64,000 nucleotides of DNA from UBA1181 sp045617845 (GCA_045617845.1 JAZLJL010000070.1:62001-126000), one strand, 5' to 3'. Numbered from the stretch's first letter, positions 1 to 10,158 are shown. The notes: generated by a model from the sequence alone, not told the origin. Numbers and translations are program-made.

Positions 1-1
1 T

Positions 2-817
2 TTGGGCAAATTTAGGTTAGATGTGAATAGGGTAGATTATGTCAATTCTTCTTTGCCTCAATCATTTGATGGCTATCGTATCGTTCATGTTTCTGATATC
101 CATCTTTCGACTTTCGATAATCACCATGATGTGTTGCGGCGATTTGTTGATAGCGTCAACGCTCAAAATCCTGATTTGATTTGTTTTACGGGTGATTTGG
201 TGACGATTGGAGTGGAGGAGGCTCAACCATTTTCGGAGATACTTAAAACGTTGCATGCGAAAGATGGTGTGATGGCTGTTTTGGGTAACCATGATTTTCT
301 TATCTATCGTCGTGATTTCCCTAATAACAGTCTGCGTATGGCGGCGGTCGAGGATTTGTCTGTTTTCGAAAGGGAAATTTTAGGATGGACGCTACTCCGC
401 AATGAACATTATTCCATCGTCCGTGGTGATGATCGATTGGATGTCCTAGGTGTCGATAACCATTCTTGTAAAGGTCAAGGATTCCATACTGTTTCATTTG
501 GTGACCTCAAGAAAGCGACGGTGGGTTCTAGTGGATTTAGGGTTCTCTTGTCCCATGATCCTTCCCATTGGAGCGCGGAGGTGGTACCCGAAACAGATAT
601 TCCTCTAACTTTATGTGGTCACACGCATGATGCACAGCTCCGTTTTTTCGGTTGGTCACCCGCCTCGTGGATGTTCCGGGAACATGCGGGGTGGTATCAT
701 TCTGGAACGGGGGATAAGCGGCAATCTCTTTATGTGAATGTCGGTTTAGGTTGTACATTGCCGCTTCGAATCGGGGCTAATGCTGAGATAACTGTCATCG
801 ACCTTAAGCGAGAATGA
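2..817 (+). CDS. Calcineurin-like metallophosphoesterase, 5'-truncated
   Basis: The reading frame is open to the left edge, so the start and probably an N-terminal membrane anchor lie outside the window; the first visible codon (TTG) is not a convincing start. The family hydrolyses phosphate esters with two metal ions. All metal-binding blocks are visible in order: VSDIHL (D and H), FTGDLV, GNHDF, a later SHDPSHW histidine and GHTHDAQ near the C-terminus. This matches the YkuE/LpxH-like membrane-associated branch, in which 'FDGYRIVHVSDIHL' follows a membrane segment. The substrate cannot be told. The next gene is convergent, 250 bases away. Confidence 0.85.
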   Translation: MGKFRLDVNRVDYVNSSLPQSFDGYRIVHVSDIHLSTFDNHHDVLRRFVDSVNAQNPDLICFTGDLVTIGVEEAQPFSEILKTLHAKDGVMAVLGNHDFLIYRRDFPNNSLRMAAVEDLSVFEREILGWTLLRNEHYSIVRGDDRLDVLGVDNHSCKGQGFHTVSFGDLKKATVGSSGFRVLLSHDPSHWSAEVVPETDIPLTLCGHTHDAQLRFFGWSPASWMFREHAGWYHSGTGDKRQSLYVNVGLGCTLPLRIGANAEITVIDLKRE

Positions 818-1003
818 TTATTTATATTTGATTGCGTTATGATGGGGCACATGTCCTTGTTACGTGTGTTTTGGGTTGAGTAATGTAATGTCTTTTGTCT
901 CTGATTCTTGACCTAGTAATGGTTCACGATAAGAAAATAGTTATTTTTTGATGCTAATGGAACTTTCTCCGAAATAGATATTTTTGTTTTGAATTGACGT
1001 GAA

Positions 1004-1047
1004 AACGAAAGAGGAAGAAATCGTTTTGGATTTCTTCCTCTTTCGTT
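1004..1047 (-). terminator. Long perfect inverted repeat, terminator of the OmpA-family gene
   Basis: A 19-bp perfect stem (1004-1022 with 1029-1047) around a 6-base loop starts 20 bases past the stop of the minus-strand OmpA gene and is followed on the minus strand by a short T run. It sits between convergent genes and may stop both transcripts. Confidence 0.75.
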
Positions 1048-1067
1048 ATATTGGGGATGAATGGCTT

Positions 1068-2582
1068 TTAGTCGTTTTCATCCTCATCTACACTATTTAT
1101 GGTAGGCTCACTGACAGAGCTAACACCGTCGTCAACGAGATCTATTTCCACACGTCTGTTTTGTTTACGTCCTTCTTCTGTGTCGTTCGAAGCTATAGGC
1201 TCGGTCTCACCCTTACTTACGCAGCCGATTCTGTTCCTAGGAATGTTCTTCTTGACGAGTGCGTTTTTGAAGGCTTCTGCTCTGTGTTGGCCATTGATGA
1301 TGTTCTTCGCAGGCGTACTAGAGTTGTCCGTGTGCCCTGTGATGATGATTTTCGCATCTGGGTTAGCTTGGAGATATTTGCGGACAATAAGGAAGTGTTG
1401 GTCTGCTTCCTTCGGGAAGATAGGAGAAGCGTTGACGTTGGCGTATTTCGCACTTTCCTTGATGGCTTTCAAGGCTTCTTTCGCTTCTTGTTTTGACGCT
1501 TCGTTCATGGCTGCTAACTCGGCGTTCTTACGCTCTTGCTGTATCTTTTCCAGCTCTTGCTGTCTGCCTTTCTCTGCCATGCGCGCGGCGCGTTCAGCTG
1601 CGGATGCTTCTGCTGCTTGTCTTTCGCTTTCGACGCGTTCGTCCAAGATTTTGTTTGTCTCCTCGATTTCACGTTTTGTGTCGTGGAATGTAAAGTACAT
1701 GCCGACTTTCACGCCCCCTTCTATTGGGGTTATTTTCGAGACTTGGTCGCTGTTGTAAAGTCCAGTGTAGGTGTTCCCGTCGAATAGGGGAGCGTCACTT
1801 TGAGTACAGGCGTTAAGGATTCCGTAACTTCCGTATATACCTAAGTAGAGCGCATACTGGTCTGTCAGATTGCGTAACACACCCAAATCGACATTTGCGT
1901 TGACACCTATTTTCGAATATTCGATTTTGTCTTTCTCTATATTATTGGCGTTTGTTGTCCCGAATCCATGTCCGTAGATGCCATATAGGTATTCCACATC
2001 GTATGTTTGGTCGAACTTTCCTTTAGTAGTATATTGACCTCCATCCACTTCATATTTACCTCCGATAGGCAAAGAAATAGTAGCGCCGACGCCTGCGTGG
2101 AAGTTCCATGGCTTTTGTGTTCCTGTGCAAATGATTAATTGAACAGGAACTTCAAATGTGACCATTCTCTCTTTTTCGTGCAAATCGGTGAATGTGGTAG
2201 TCAAATGACAATTCATCGTGTTGTCTGGATGGAAATAGGTCGATTGAGTAGAAAAGTTTGCTGTGGTTGCGGCATTCTTCAAAGATAGTTTCAAGCCTGC
2301 ACCTATACCTACCTTTTTGGGTAACCACTCATATCTAGCCTCGAATAAGCCTCCGAATCCTTTTTCCGAATGCCCATTCAATGGGTCTGTCATCATAGTG
2401 TGGATACCACCACCAAGGTTAATGCCTATGTGGTGGGGCAAGAAGTAAGTAATGGGACCATTGCTAGTCGTCATCTCTTCGTTTTCATCTTGTGCCGAAG
2501 CAACTAAGGAGGAAGTTAGAAGTAACCCTAGTATTAATATTGACCTTCTCATAACTTTCTTTTTTTTTCCTTTGTCCAACAT
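1068..2582 (-). CDS. OmpA-family outer membrane protein with N-terminal beta-barrel
   Basis: Likely an outer-membrane protein that binds peptidoglycan from the periplasm. There is a signal peptide (MRRSILILGLLLTSSLVASA, ending before QDENE). Next comes about 280 residues rich in alternating beta-strand patterns (barrel-like), then an Ala/Glu/Arg-rich coiled coil around residues 310-375. A C-terminal OmpA domain (about 385-495) carries the GHTDN block and the NRRVEI motif. The ATG at 2582 overlaps the stop codon of the upstream 1911-residue gene (TAATG), so the two are probably translationally coupled. A second ATG at 2552 places the signal peptide immediately at the N-terminus and is an equally good start. 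Its partner suggests a role in displaying or anchoring the secreted repeat protein, which is inference. Confidence 0.85.
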   Translation of the reverse strand: MLDKGKKKKVMRRSILILGLLLTSSLVASAQDENEEMTTSNGPITYFLPHHIGINLGGGIHTMMTDPLNGHSEKGFGGLFEARYEWLPKKVGIGAGLKLSLKNAATTANFSTQSTYFHPDNTMNCHLTTTFTDLHEKERMVTFEVPVQLIICTGTQKPWNFHAGVGATISLPIGGKYEVDGGQYTTKGKFDQTYDVEYLYGIYGHGFGTTNANNIEKDKIEYSKIGVNANVDLGVLRNLTDQYALYLGIYGSYGILNACTQSDAPLFDGNTYTGLYNSDQVSKITPIEGGVKVGMYFTFHDTKREIEETNKILDERVESERQAAEASAAERAARMAEKGRQQELEKIQQERKNAELAAMNEASKQEAKEALKAIKESAKYANVNASPIFPKEADQHFLIVRKYLQANPDAKIIITGHTDNSSTPAKNIINGQHRAEAFKNALVKKNIPRNRIGCVSKGETEPIASNDTEEGRKQNRRVEIDLVDDGVSSVSEPTINSVDEDEND

Positions 2583-5500
2583 TATTGTTTTAACACTTTG
2601 ACATTTACTCCGTCGATTGAAATCACATATTGCCCAGAGACCATATTGATGGTTTCTGATGGAATTGTTAATTCATCACTTGAGAACATGAATGGTCCGT
2701 AAATCACAGTACCGAATTCGTTGATGAGGTTCAACATATGTTCTCCCTCTTCGAAATTATACATCTTGATATTGATGTCTTTACCATCTTGGATAGGATT
2801 AGGGAATACTGTGAAATCTCTGTTTTTATTAAGTGGATTGTACCAATTGTTCCTTGCGCAAGTACGTTCTTCGTTGCTGGAACCTAAATTCACACGAACG
2901 TAATAGGTTCCCGAAAGTCCACCTGTCTCTTGGTAATAAGGCAATGTGGCGCCTTCCACCAATTCGTTGTTGTGGTACCATTGGTACGATTCGAACACTT
3001 TCGAACCATCGTTGACGATGCTGACTACATCCCTAAAGATGGCGATCATGAATTCTTGTCCGAGATTTACGGTGATGAACACCTTCAAAGGCTGGGTCTC
3101 GACAGTATCTTCGTTTCTGAATACGATGTCTGCCGAATATTTGCCGGCTACGCAATTCTCTGGTATGTTCACTTGGATTTGTTGGTCAATTGGTGCCGTA
3201 GTCCAATCAATGTCTGAGAATCCTTGCGCTTTGGCCGAGTCGGAGAATGTCAATTTGTAATCGACAGGGACACCGTCTCTGATTGAGTAGCCGATATAAC
3301 CTTCGTCTCCTTGGCAATATCCTTCCGCATTCACTGAGAAGAATTGGCCTTGTGCTATTTCGTTGAGTGTGATTAATTTCATCAATACGTTTGTGTAAGT
3401 TAATCCGCAATGTACGCATGTGAATGTTTTTACACCCTCTTCGTCGCCTGTCGCTTCTTTGGTGATTACGCCATTATCATAAAGGTGGCCTATAGCAGGT
3501 ATCGTATCGAAGTCGATCTTTGAGTCGCATCGTGAGCAATGTCTGCTAGATACTCCTATGTTTTCGCAGGTTACGTTGACATCAACAGTTAATGTGTCTT
3601 CGTAGTCATGTCCAAGTGCTTCCAGAATTTCCGTTCTCTTTTCTCCACAAACTGTACATGTATAGTTTAAGTTACCGATTTGGGTACATGTCGGCTCTTG
3701 GGTGATATTCCCCTCATCCCATGTGTGGTCTGTGTATCCGATGTCTTTTTGGGTTCTGTGAATTTCTTTATTACATACGGAACAATAGATGACTTCGTCA
3801 TATGCGCCCATGCTCTTGCAGGTGGCTGGTACGATATTCTCCTGTACCGGTTCTGCTTCTTGGTGTCCCTTGACTGGAATCTCTTCGATCATTGAAGTCG
3901 TATTGCAACGGCTGCATCGTTTAGCGATGTATCCTTTGTCGATACAAGTTGCGTCCACAGTGACAGTATCCTTGAAGTCATGACCTAGTTCGCTGATCTC
4001 CATTGTTTCTGTAATGTTACATACTTTGCAAGTGTGGCTTATCACACCCTTGCCTGTACATGTTGGTTCTTGGATGTTGATGCCCATGTTCCAATTATGT
4101 CCCAATGGGTCGATGTCGACATGAGATCTAGAGAGCTCCTTTTTACATGCCGCGCAATAAACTACATTGTCATATTGTCCTGCTGTGGTACAAGTCGCGA
4201 TAACTTCATTTTCTTTTATCTCCGCGGATGGCACGTGACCAGTTGCGGTGATGACGGTTTCGTAACCATGGATGTCGCAGCGGATACAATGTCTGGACTG
4301 GAGTCCGTCTGTGAGACAAGTGACTGGTTTGTCAATTGTGAAGGTGTCTGCGTAGGTGTGTCCTAATGCTTCGACGTTCCTAGTGTCTACGGCGTTGCAG
4401 ACAGTACAAGTGAATGTCTTGACTCCGCCCTCTAAACATGTTGGTGCGACTACGTCCACTCCTTCGTCCCAAATGTGCCCTGTTGGAGGTTCCGAAACTC
4501 CTTGTGTCCTACTGAGTTCGAGTCCGCAGAACCTACAAACAATAACTTCCGTATATGTTCCTGGCTCCAAACAGCTTGCTGGCTTGTAATCCTCCTTTAT
4601 TGGGTTGCTTGGTTGGTGGTCAATAGGATTTAATGTCGTTATGTCTTTCTTTTGTTCACATCTGATGCAATGTCTGGATTTTGATCCACCTTGCATACAA
4701 GTCGGAGGCACGTCAACTGTGAATGTGTCTGCGTATGCGTGACCTAGAGGGTCAAGTATTTTTTCTTCTTTTGCTTGGCAACGTTCGCAGAATTTAGAGA
4801 TGATACCTTTTTCGGTGCAACTTGGATTTTGGATTGTATCGCTTTCGTTCCATAAGTGACCGATTGGAGCGATATCCCTCTTGTCGTATTTTGCGTCGCA
4901 ATCGGTGCGGGTGCAATGTCTTGATTCGCTTCCTAATTCAAGGCAAGTGGCAGGTTTGTCGACCGTGTATTCATCCGCGAAGAGGTGTCCCATCGCTTTT
5001 ACAGAGTCTTTGGCGATATTGCCGCATACCTTGCAGGTATAGAGAACGACACCTGACTCTGTACAGGTCGGTTTCACGAAATATTCTTCTGTGCCTTCGT
5101 AGTCATGTCCTTTGGCGAGGTCTATCTTATGGCTTGTGCGTAGTAAGTCACCACATCTGTCGCAATAGAAGTTCTCGTCGTGTTCTCCGTTTTCCGTACA
5201 TGTCGGCTCGATGACGTTTTCCCATCTAACTTGGCTTTCCATGTGTCCTGGGCTCGGAATCACTGTCGTTCCTGTTTTAGCGTCGCAGCGAGTACAGTGC
5301 TTAGATTTGCTTCCTCCTCTTGTGCAGGTTGGTGCCAAATCGATTGTGTATTGGTTTTCCCAATCATGTCCGAGCTTTTGAATCGTGCTATCTACCATGG
5401 TGCCGCATACTTCGCATTTGAACTTGGTCAAACCGTTTTCCGTACAGGTGGCTTTTTGGATGATTTGGTTTTCTTTTAATATGTGATCGCCTTGAGGAAT

Positions 5501-8317
5501 GGCGAAGATTTCGATTTTTTCCAAACATCCTTCATGGATACAATGTTTTGATTTTATTCCTTCTGTTTTACAAGTCGCAATTCTGTCGACTGTGAATGTG
5601 TCTGCGAATACGTGTCCAAGAGCTGCTTCCACTCTCGTCTCTTTTTTGTTACATACTTCGCATTTGTAGATGGATTGACCGTCTTGTTCACATGTCGCTT
5701 TGATTTGGATTGTGTCAAGTACCATGCTGTGTCCGGTTGGATCGATTACAGTCTCTTCAGTTACGGCTTCGCAATTGTTGTTAAGACAGTGTCTGGATTT
5801 CTTTCCTTCTCCTTCGCATGTAGGTTTGATGTCTATCGTGAATTCTAGACTAAAGTTATGTCCTAATGCTTGAATAGCCTCTTTTTTGGTCGCTTGGCAA
5901 ACGATACATGTAATGGTGTATTCCCCTTCCTCCAAACAAGTAGGGGCTTTGCTTACCAATGTGTCTTTCCATTGGTGGCCAGGGGATGTGATTACTGTTA
6001 CTCCCTCTTTTACTTCGCAACCTGAATGTTTGCAATGGTGCGACTTTTGTCCGTCTGTTGTACATGTAGCTGGATTGTCAACGGTGAATTCTGTCTCAAA
6101 GTCATGACCCAATGCTTTTATTGTATCTGTTTTTGTCGAGTCTCCTTTGATGCAATTGAATTTTACCAAACCGCTTTCCAAACAAGTCGGCGCTTTAATG
6201 GTGTCTCCATTATCCCAAATATGTCCGGTCGCTGGGATGCTTGAAATTTCCGTTTTCTCAGAGCATCTGATACAATGTTTGGATTGAGTTCCTTCGAGGA
6301 TACAAGTAGGTTCTATATCCACGACAAAGGTGTCAGTGTAGGTATGACCTAATGCTTTTACATTAAAGTTCTTTTGGATTTCTCCGCATTTAGTACATTT
6401 CCTATCTACAATTCCTCCTTCGAGGCAAGTAGCTTCTTTGATGGTCGCGTATGTTTCCCACATATGTCCGCCTAAAGCTTCTATATCTATGGTGTCTATG
6501 GATACAAGACAACCTTCGTGGATGCAGTGCCTTGATTTGCTTCCATATTCCATGCAGTTCGGCTCTTTATCGATAGTGTAGACCGTGTCAAACTCATGGC
6601 CGATTGCCTGAATTTTAGTTGGCTCGATGGATGCGTCGCAACGGATGCAATGCTTTGATTTTATTCCGTCTTCGGTACATTTCGGTGCTATATCTATGCT
6701 GAATGTCTCCGCATACTGGTGGCCCAAGGCGTCAATACTATCTGTCTTGGTCGCGTCACATTTTAAACATGTGATAGATTTCTCTCCTTTTGCTACACAT
6801 GTTGCGGGGGAGACGATCGTGGTATCCCTTCCCCATGTGTGTTCTTTCTTGGCGATTACCTCTACGTCTGTTTTCGCGTCACATCCTATTCTTTTGCAGT
6901 GCCTTGATTTGCTTCCTTCTTTTGCGCATGTTGATTCTTCGTCTACCACTTTGATGATGTCGAAGTCATGTCCTAATGCATCAATGCTATCCTCTTTGAT
7001 TGAATCGCACACGAAACATTTCGTTGTGAACGCGCCTTTTTCTACACATGTCGGATTTTTTGTGTATGTTGAGTCTTTCCCCCAAGTATGAGCTGTTTTA
7101 GGGGCGATTATTACTTCTATAGTGTCGTTGCAACGCTCGCATGTTGTAACGGTTTTACCTATTTGATTACAACTTGCTTCTGATAAAACGGTTGTTTTTT
7201 GAATATGTCCTAATGCTTCAATGTCAGTAGCTGCGGCAGTGTCTCGCTTTTGGCAAATTGTGCATTCGGATACTATTTTTTGTGACCCTTTTACCGTACA
7301 TGTCGCTTCGTTTATGACTATTGTGTCAATCTTTTGATAAATGTGTGGAGTGATCGTGTATGTACCATTCACGAAAGTGATGTCATAGTTTTTATTGTTT
7401 GTCTCTAAGCTGCATCTGATCGTCCCTTGGTTTTCTGTGCTAGGAATTAGATCGAATACAATGTCTTGGATAGGATACCCGGTCAAAACTCCTTCTATAT
7501 AATATGAGAATATTGTTGAGTTTTCTTCTCCTTCATGTATGGTTAGGTCATCGGCTTTAATTGTAACTGGTTTCGGGGTGATAATGATGTGGCCAGTCTG
7601 AACAGTGTCGTTATATCCTTCCAATGATGCCTTTACATAAACGGTGTAGTCTCCCGCTTCTACGAATGCCGGTTCTTGGGCTCCGAAGTCAACTCCGTCT
7701 GTCGAGTAGTTTAATGTACTGTTTGCCGAATTACCATTGGTCTCGATGGCTAACTTATGGGAATTCCCGTCAAAAACGGCCTCTGTGTTAGTGACTTTTA
7801 ATCCATTGATCCTTTTTGTGTAATTCGTGAAGGTGACATTGATGTCTGTGCTTGTGTTGCCATATGGGAATTTCAACGAGACTAATTCGCCATCATAATT
7901 GTCTGCAGGTTCTATATGAAGACCGCTTATTTTTATTTGTGCAGTATTTGTTTGCGGTAAGGAAAAGAAATTAATGATGTACATTCCACTTTCGATTGAA
8001 ATGATTGTCGTGTTTTCATCTTCTTCTATATATTGACCAGTTTTTGTTCCTACTTTTATAACAGATGGTAAAGCCAATGTGTATGAAACGTATTCTATGA
8101 TATTGTTTACGTCGATATCCACATCTAAGGTCAAGTCATATTCTTTGGATACGTCTATTATCGCGTTGTCATCCAATACATTTACGTCGGAATTGCTTTC
8201 TGTAAGCGTTATTGTCTGACTGGTGAAAAATGTGTTGAAATTAACTGCTGAAACTTCGATTGTCGAAATACAAAGTGAAACTAAAATTAATGATGTGATT
8301 TTTAAAAGTCTTTCCAT
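2582..8317 (-). CDS. Giant T9SS-secreted protein with 32 Cys/His repeats
   Basis: A 1911-residue exported protein. Order: signal peptide (1-24); a beta-rich region; an MBG-like module (about 175-325, ending NYDITFVNGTYTITP); then about 32 repeats of roughly 41 residues (about 335-1645); a further beta-rich region; and a C-terminal T9SS sorting domain (about 1837-1911, starting VFPNP and ending YVISIDGVNVKVLKQ). Each repeat has the pattern TC-x3-G-x(5-7)-C-x2-C-x(9-13)-GH. One subclass has C-x4-C (for example CIHEGC). Units alternate between a 'DTFTVD..PTC..G..SRHC.RCD' form and an 'H.W....I..PTC..G....C.VC....I.ALGH' form. The last unit has lost its first Cys (EATGDEEG). Similar repeats occur in surface proteins of gut bacteria, and no function is established here. 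Metal binding or disulfide cross-linking is inferred only from the spacing. Confidence 0.9.
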   Translation of the reverse strand: MERLLKITSLILVSLCISTIEVSAVNFNTFFTSQTITLTESNSDVNVLDDNAIIDVSKEYDLTLDVDIDVNNIIEYVSYTLALPSVIKVGTKTGQYIEEDENTTIISIESGMYIINFFSLPQTNTAQIKISGLHIEPADNYDGELVSLKFPYGNTSTDINVTFTNYTKRINGLKVTNTEAVFDGNSHKLAIETNGNSANSTLNYSTDGVDFGAQEPAFVEAGDYTVYVKASLEGYNDTVQTGHIIITPKPVTIKADDLTIHEGEENSTIFSYYIEGVLTGYPIQDIVFDLIPSTENQGTIRCSLETNNKNYDITFVNGTYTITPHIYQKIDTIVINEATCTVKGSQKIVSECTICQKRDTAAATDIEALGHIQKTTVLSEASCNQIGKTVTTCERCNDTIEVIIAPKTAHTWGKDSTYTKNPTCVEKGAFTTKCFVCDSIKEDSIDALGHDFDIIKVVDEESTCAKEGSKSRHCKRIGCDAKTDVEVIAKKEHTWGRDTTIVSPATCVAKGEKSITCLKCDATKTDSIDALGHQYAETFSIDIAPKCTEDGIKSKHCIRCDASIEPTKIQAIGHEFDTVYTIDKEPNCMEYGSKSRHCIHEGCLVSIDTIDIEALGGHMWETYATIKEATCLEGGIVDRKCTKCGEIQKNFNVKALGHTYTDTFVVDIEPTCILEGTQSKHCIRCSEKTEISSIPATGHIWDNGDTIKAPTCLESGLVKFNCIKGDSTKTDTIKALGHDFETEFTVDNPATCTTDGQKSHHCKHSGCEVKEGVTVITSPGHQWKDTLVSKAPTCLEEGEYTITCIVCQATKKEAIQALGHNFSLEFTIDIKPTCEGEGKKSRHCLNNNCEAVTEETVIDPTGHSMVLDTIQIKATCEQDGQSIYKCEVCNKKETRVEAALGHVFADTFTVDRIATCKTEGIKSKHCIHEGCLEKIEIFAIPQGDHILKENQIIQKATCTENGLTKFKCEVCGTMVDSTIQKLGHDWENQYTIDLAPTCTRGGSKSKHCTRCDAKTGTTVIPSPGHMESQVRWENVIEPTCTENGEHDENFYCDRCGDLLRTSHKIDLAKGHDYEGTEEYFVKPTCTESGVVLYTCKVCGNIAKDSVKAMGHLFADEYTVDKPATCLELGSESRHCTRTDCDAKYDKRDIAPIGHLWNESDTIQNPSCTEKGIISKFCERCQAKEEKILDPLGHAYADTFTVDVPPTCMQGGSKSRHCIRCEQKKDITTLNPIDHQPSNPIKEDYKPASCLEPGTYTEVIVCRFCGLELSRTQGVSEPPTGHIWDEGVDVVAPTCLEGGVKTFTCTVCNAVDTRNVEALGHTYADTFTIDKPVTCLTDGLQSRHCIRCDIHGYETVITATGHVPSAEIKENEVIATCTTAGQYDNVVYCAACKKELSRSHVDIDPLGHNWNMGINIQEPTCTGKGVISHTCKVCNITETMEISELGHDFKDTVTVDATCIDKGYIAKRCSRCNTTSMIEEIPVKGHQEAEPVQENIVPATCKSMGAYDEVIYCSVCNKEIHRTQKDIGYTDHTWDEGNITQEPTCTQIGNLNYTCTVCGEKRTEILEALGHDYEDTLTVDVNVTCENIGVSSRHCSRCDSKIDFDTIPAIGHLYDNGVITKEATGDEEGVKTFTCVHCGLTYTNVLMKLITLNEIAQGQFFSVNAEGYCQGDEGYIGYSIRDGVPVDYKLTFSDSAKAQGFSDIDWTTAPIDQQIQVNIPENCVAGKYSADIVFRNEDTVETQPLKVFITVNLGQEFMIAIFRDVVSIVNDGSKVFESYQWYHNNELVEGATLPYYQETGGLSGTYYVRVNLGSSNEERTCARNNWYNPLNKNRDFTVFPNPIQDGKDINIKMYNFEEGEHMLNLINEFGTVIYGPFMFSSDELTIPSETINMVSGQYVISIDGVNVKVLKQ
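3383..7315 (-). repeat. Coding tandem repeat array, about 32 units of ~123 bp
   Basis: This is the part of the T9SS gene encoding the Cys/His units. At the DNA level the units are diverged rather than identical, although protein spacing is kept. That argues for an old array under selection rather than a recent expansion. Two-unit (about 80-residue) superrepeats are visible. Confidence 0.85.
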
Positions 8318-8572
8318 ATTGTTATTTTTCTAATCTGTTCATTATAATTATCGAAATAATGGTATCTGCTATTTAAATATAAAAAATAATTCGTGAATGT
8401 ACATCATATCATTCGCCCATTTTATTGTAGCATTGTCCATTTTCCATTTTAATTGCAAAATTACTCTTTTTTTTTGACATAATAGTGTTCTGAATCTTTT
8501 ATTTTTATTCTTTGATGTTAATAAAGCTTATTTGCCATCTTCGTTTTATTGTTGTATTCTAGCGATTGGAAA
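8318..8572. other. Intergenic region upstream of the giant repeat gene
   Basis: AT-rich, without an ORF. It must contain the promoter of the minus-strand repeat gene, but I see only weak matches to the TAnnTTTG box. Together with the terminator that follows, the gene-free stretch runs to 8634. Confidence 0.5.
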
Positions 8573-8615
8573 GAAAAAAAAGAGGGAAAACTATTTTTAT
8601 TCGTTTCCCCTCTTT
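8573..8615 (-). terminator. Rho-independent terminator of the acyl-CoA carboxylase operon
   Basis: Stem aaagaggg-aaac against gtttcccctcttt (one bulged C), 20 bases downstream of the carboxyltransferase stop. On the minus strand it is followed by an uninterrupted T run. Confidence 0.8.
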
Positions 8616-8634
8616 GTAAAGTTCGTTTATGTCC

Positions 8635-10158
8635 TTACAAAGGAATGTTTCCGTGCTTCTTTGCTGGATTTGAACGTATCTTCGTGTGTGTCATATCCAA
8701 TGCTTGGATAAGCTTTTCCCTTGTTTGCGAAGGAAGAATGATTTCATCCACATAGCCTAACTCGGCGGCTCTGTAAGGATTTGAGAATTTTTCTTCGTAC
8801 TCTTTGCGGGCTTTCGCTTTCTCTTCATCCGTCGTGTTCTTGTATAGAATGTTTACGGCGCCTTCTTGTCCCATGACGGCTATCTCTGCGTTAGGGTATG
8901 CGAAGTTCACGTCCGCTCCTGTGTGTTTGCTGGACATTACAATATATGCTCCTCCGTATGCCTTTCGTGTGATGACAGTAATTTTAGGAACGGTCGCCTC
9001 CACATATGCGTATACGATTTTTGCTCCGTGACGGATGATGCCCCCGTGTTCTTGTGTGCAGCCTGGTAAGAATCCTGGTACGTCCACGAATGATACAATC
9101 GGAATGCTGAAGCAGTCGCAGAAACGGATGAACCTTGCTGATTTGTCTGCCGTGTCTATGTCGAGCACACCTGCGTTGTAGGCTGGTTCGTTGGCTACTA
9201 TACCGATGACTTTCCCTTCTATCCTAGCGAATCCGATGAGTATGTTGGGTGCGAAGTTCTCCATGATTTCGAAGAAATATCCGCCGTCCACAACAGCCTC
9301 TATGAGTTGCTTCATGCTATATGGTTTGCTTGGGTCTTCCGGAATGAAGTTGTCCAAGTCTGTCCCGTTCGGATTCACGAAAGAGTTGATTCCTGTCCTC
9401 GGCACATCGTCCATATTGTTGGATGGCAAGTATCCCAAGAGTTCCCTGACCATCATCAGTGTCTCTTCTTCCGTCTCTCCGAGGAAGTGGCATACACCGC
9501 TTTTGGATGCGTGGGTGCTTGCTCCGCCCAATTCCTCTTTGTCCACCGTCTCATGTGTCACCGTCTTCACTACTTCCGGTCCAGTAACGAACATATGGCT
9601 ATGTTCTTTCACCATGAAGATGAAGTCTGTTAGGGCAGGTGAGTAACATGCGCCGCCTGCGCAAGGTCCGAGTATCACGGATATTTGTGGGATGACGCCC
9701 GAAGCGATGGTGTTCTGGTAGAATATGTCTCCATATCCAGCCAAACTTGATACTCCCTCTTGGATTCTTGCGCCGCCAGAGTCGTTCAATGCGATGATAG
9801 GCGCACCCATCTTTAACGCTAATTTCTGTATCTTGACGATCTTGTTGGCGTTTGTGCGGCTTAACGATCCTCCTAATACGGTGAAATCGTAAGCGTAGAT
9901 GTAAACAAGTCTTCCGTCGATTTTACCGTATCCGATGATGACGCCATCACCTGGCATTTGGTTCTTTTCCAACCCAAAGTTATGGCATTGGTGTGTGACG
10001 AATTTGTCCATTTCGACGAATGTCCCTTTGTCAAGGAGCATCGCTATGCGTTCACGCGCGGTGTTTTTTCCCGCTTTATGTTGCTTTTCGATGCGGGCAG
10101 CATCACCTGCTTCCGCCTTTTTATCTAGCTCGATGAATTTCTTGATGGCCGATTCCAT
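8635..10158 (-). CDS. Acyl-CoA carboxylase carboxyltransferase subunit (propionyl-/methylmalonyl-CoA type)
   Basis: A 507-residue carboxyltransferase of the PccB/MmdA family. It moves CO2 between carboxybiotin and propionyl-CoA (or the reverse with methylmalonyl-CoA). The two crotonase-like halves carry the family blocks GARIQEGVSSLAGYGDIF, GPCAGGACYSPAL and VDVPGFLPGCTQEHGGII; the length is normal. It is third in an operon with a biotin carboxylase and a biotin carrier protein. Having its own AccC, and no membrane decarboxylase beta subunit here, favours an ATP-dependent propionyl-CoA carboxylase over a sodium pump. In Bacteroidales such enzymes belong to the succinate-propionate route. Cytoplasmic. 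Confidence 0.92.
   Translation of the reverse strand: MESAIKKFIELDKKAEAGDAARIEKQHKAGKNTARERIAMLLDKGTFVEMDKFVTHQCHNFGLEKNQMPGDGVIIGYGKIDGRLVYIYAYDFTVLGGSLSRTNANKIVKIQKLALKMGAPIIALNDSGGARIQEGVSSLAGYGDIFYQNTIASGVIPQISVILGPCAGGACYSPALTDFIFMVKEHSHMFVTGPEVVKTVTHETVDKEELGGASTHASKSGVCHFLGETEEETLMMVRELLGYLPSNNMDDVPRTGINSFVNPNGTDLDNFIPEDPSKPYSMKQLIEAVVDGGYFFEIMENFAPNILIGFARIEGKVIGIVANEPAYNAGVLDIDTADKSARFIRFCDCFSIPIVSFVDVPGFLPGCTQEHGGIIRHGAKIVYAYVEATVPKITVITRKAYGGAYIVMSSKHTGADVNFAYPNAEIAVMGQEGAVNILYKNTTDEEKAKARKEYEEKFSNPYRAAELGYVDEIILPSQTREKLIQALDMTHTKIRSNPAKKHGNIPL

Noticed and set aside
3383..7315. CRISPR-like periodic repeats
   Set aside because: The period of about 123 bases is diverged at DNA level and continuous in one reading frame, so it is a protein repeat array.
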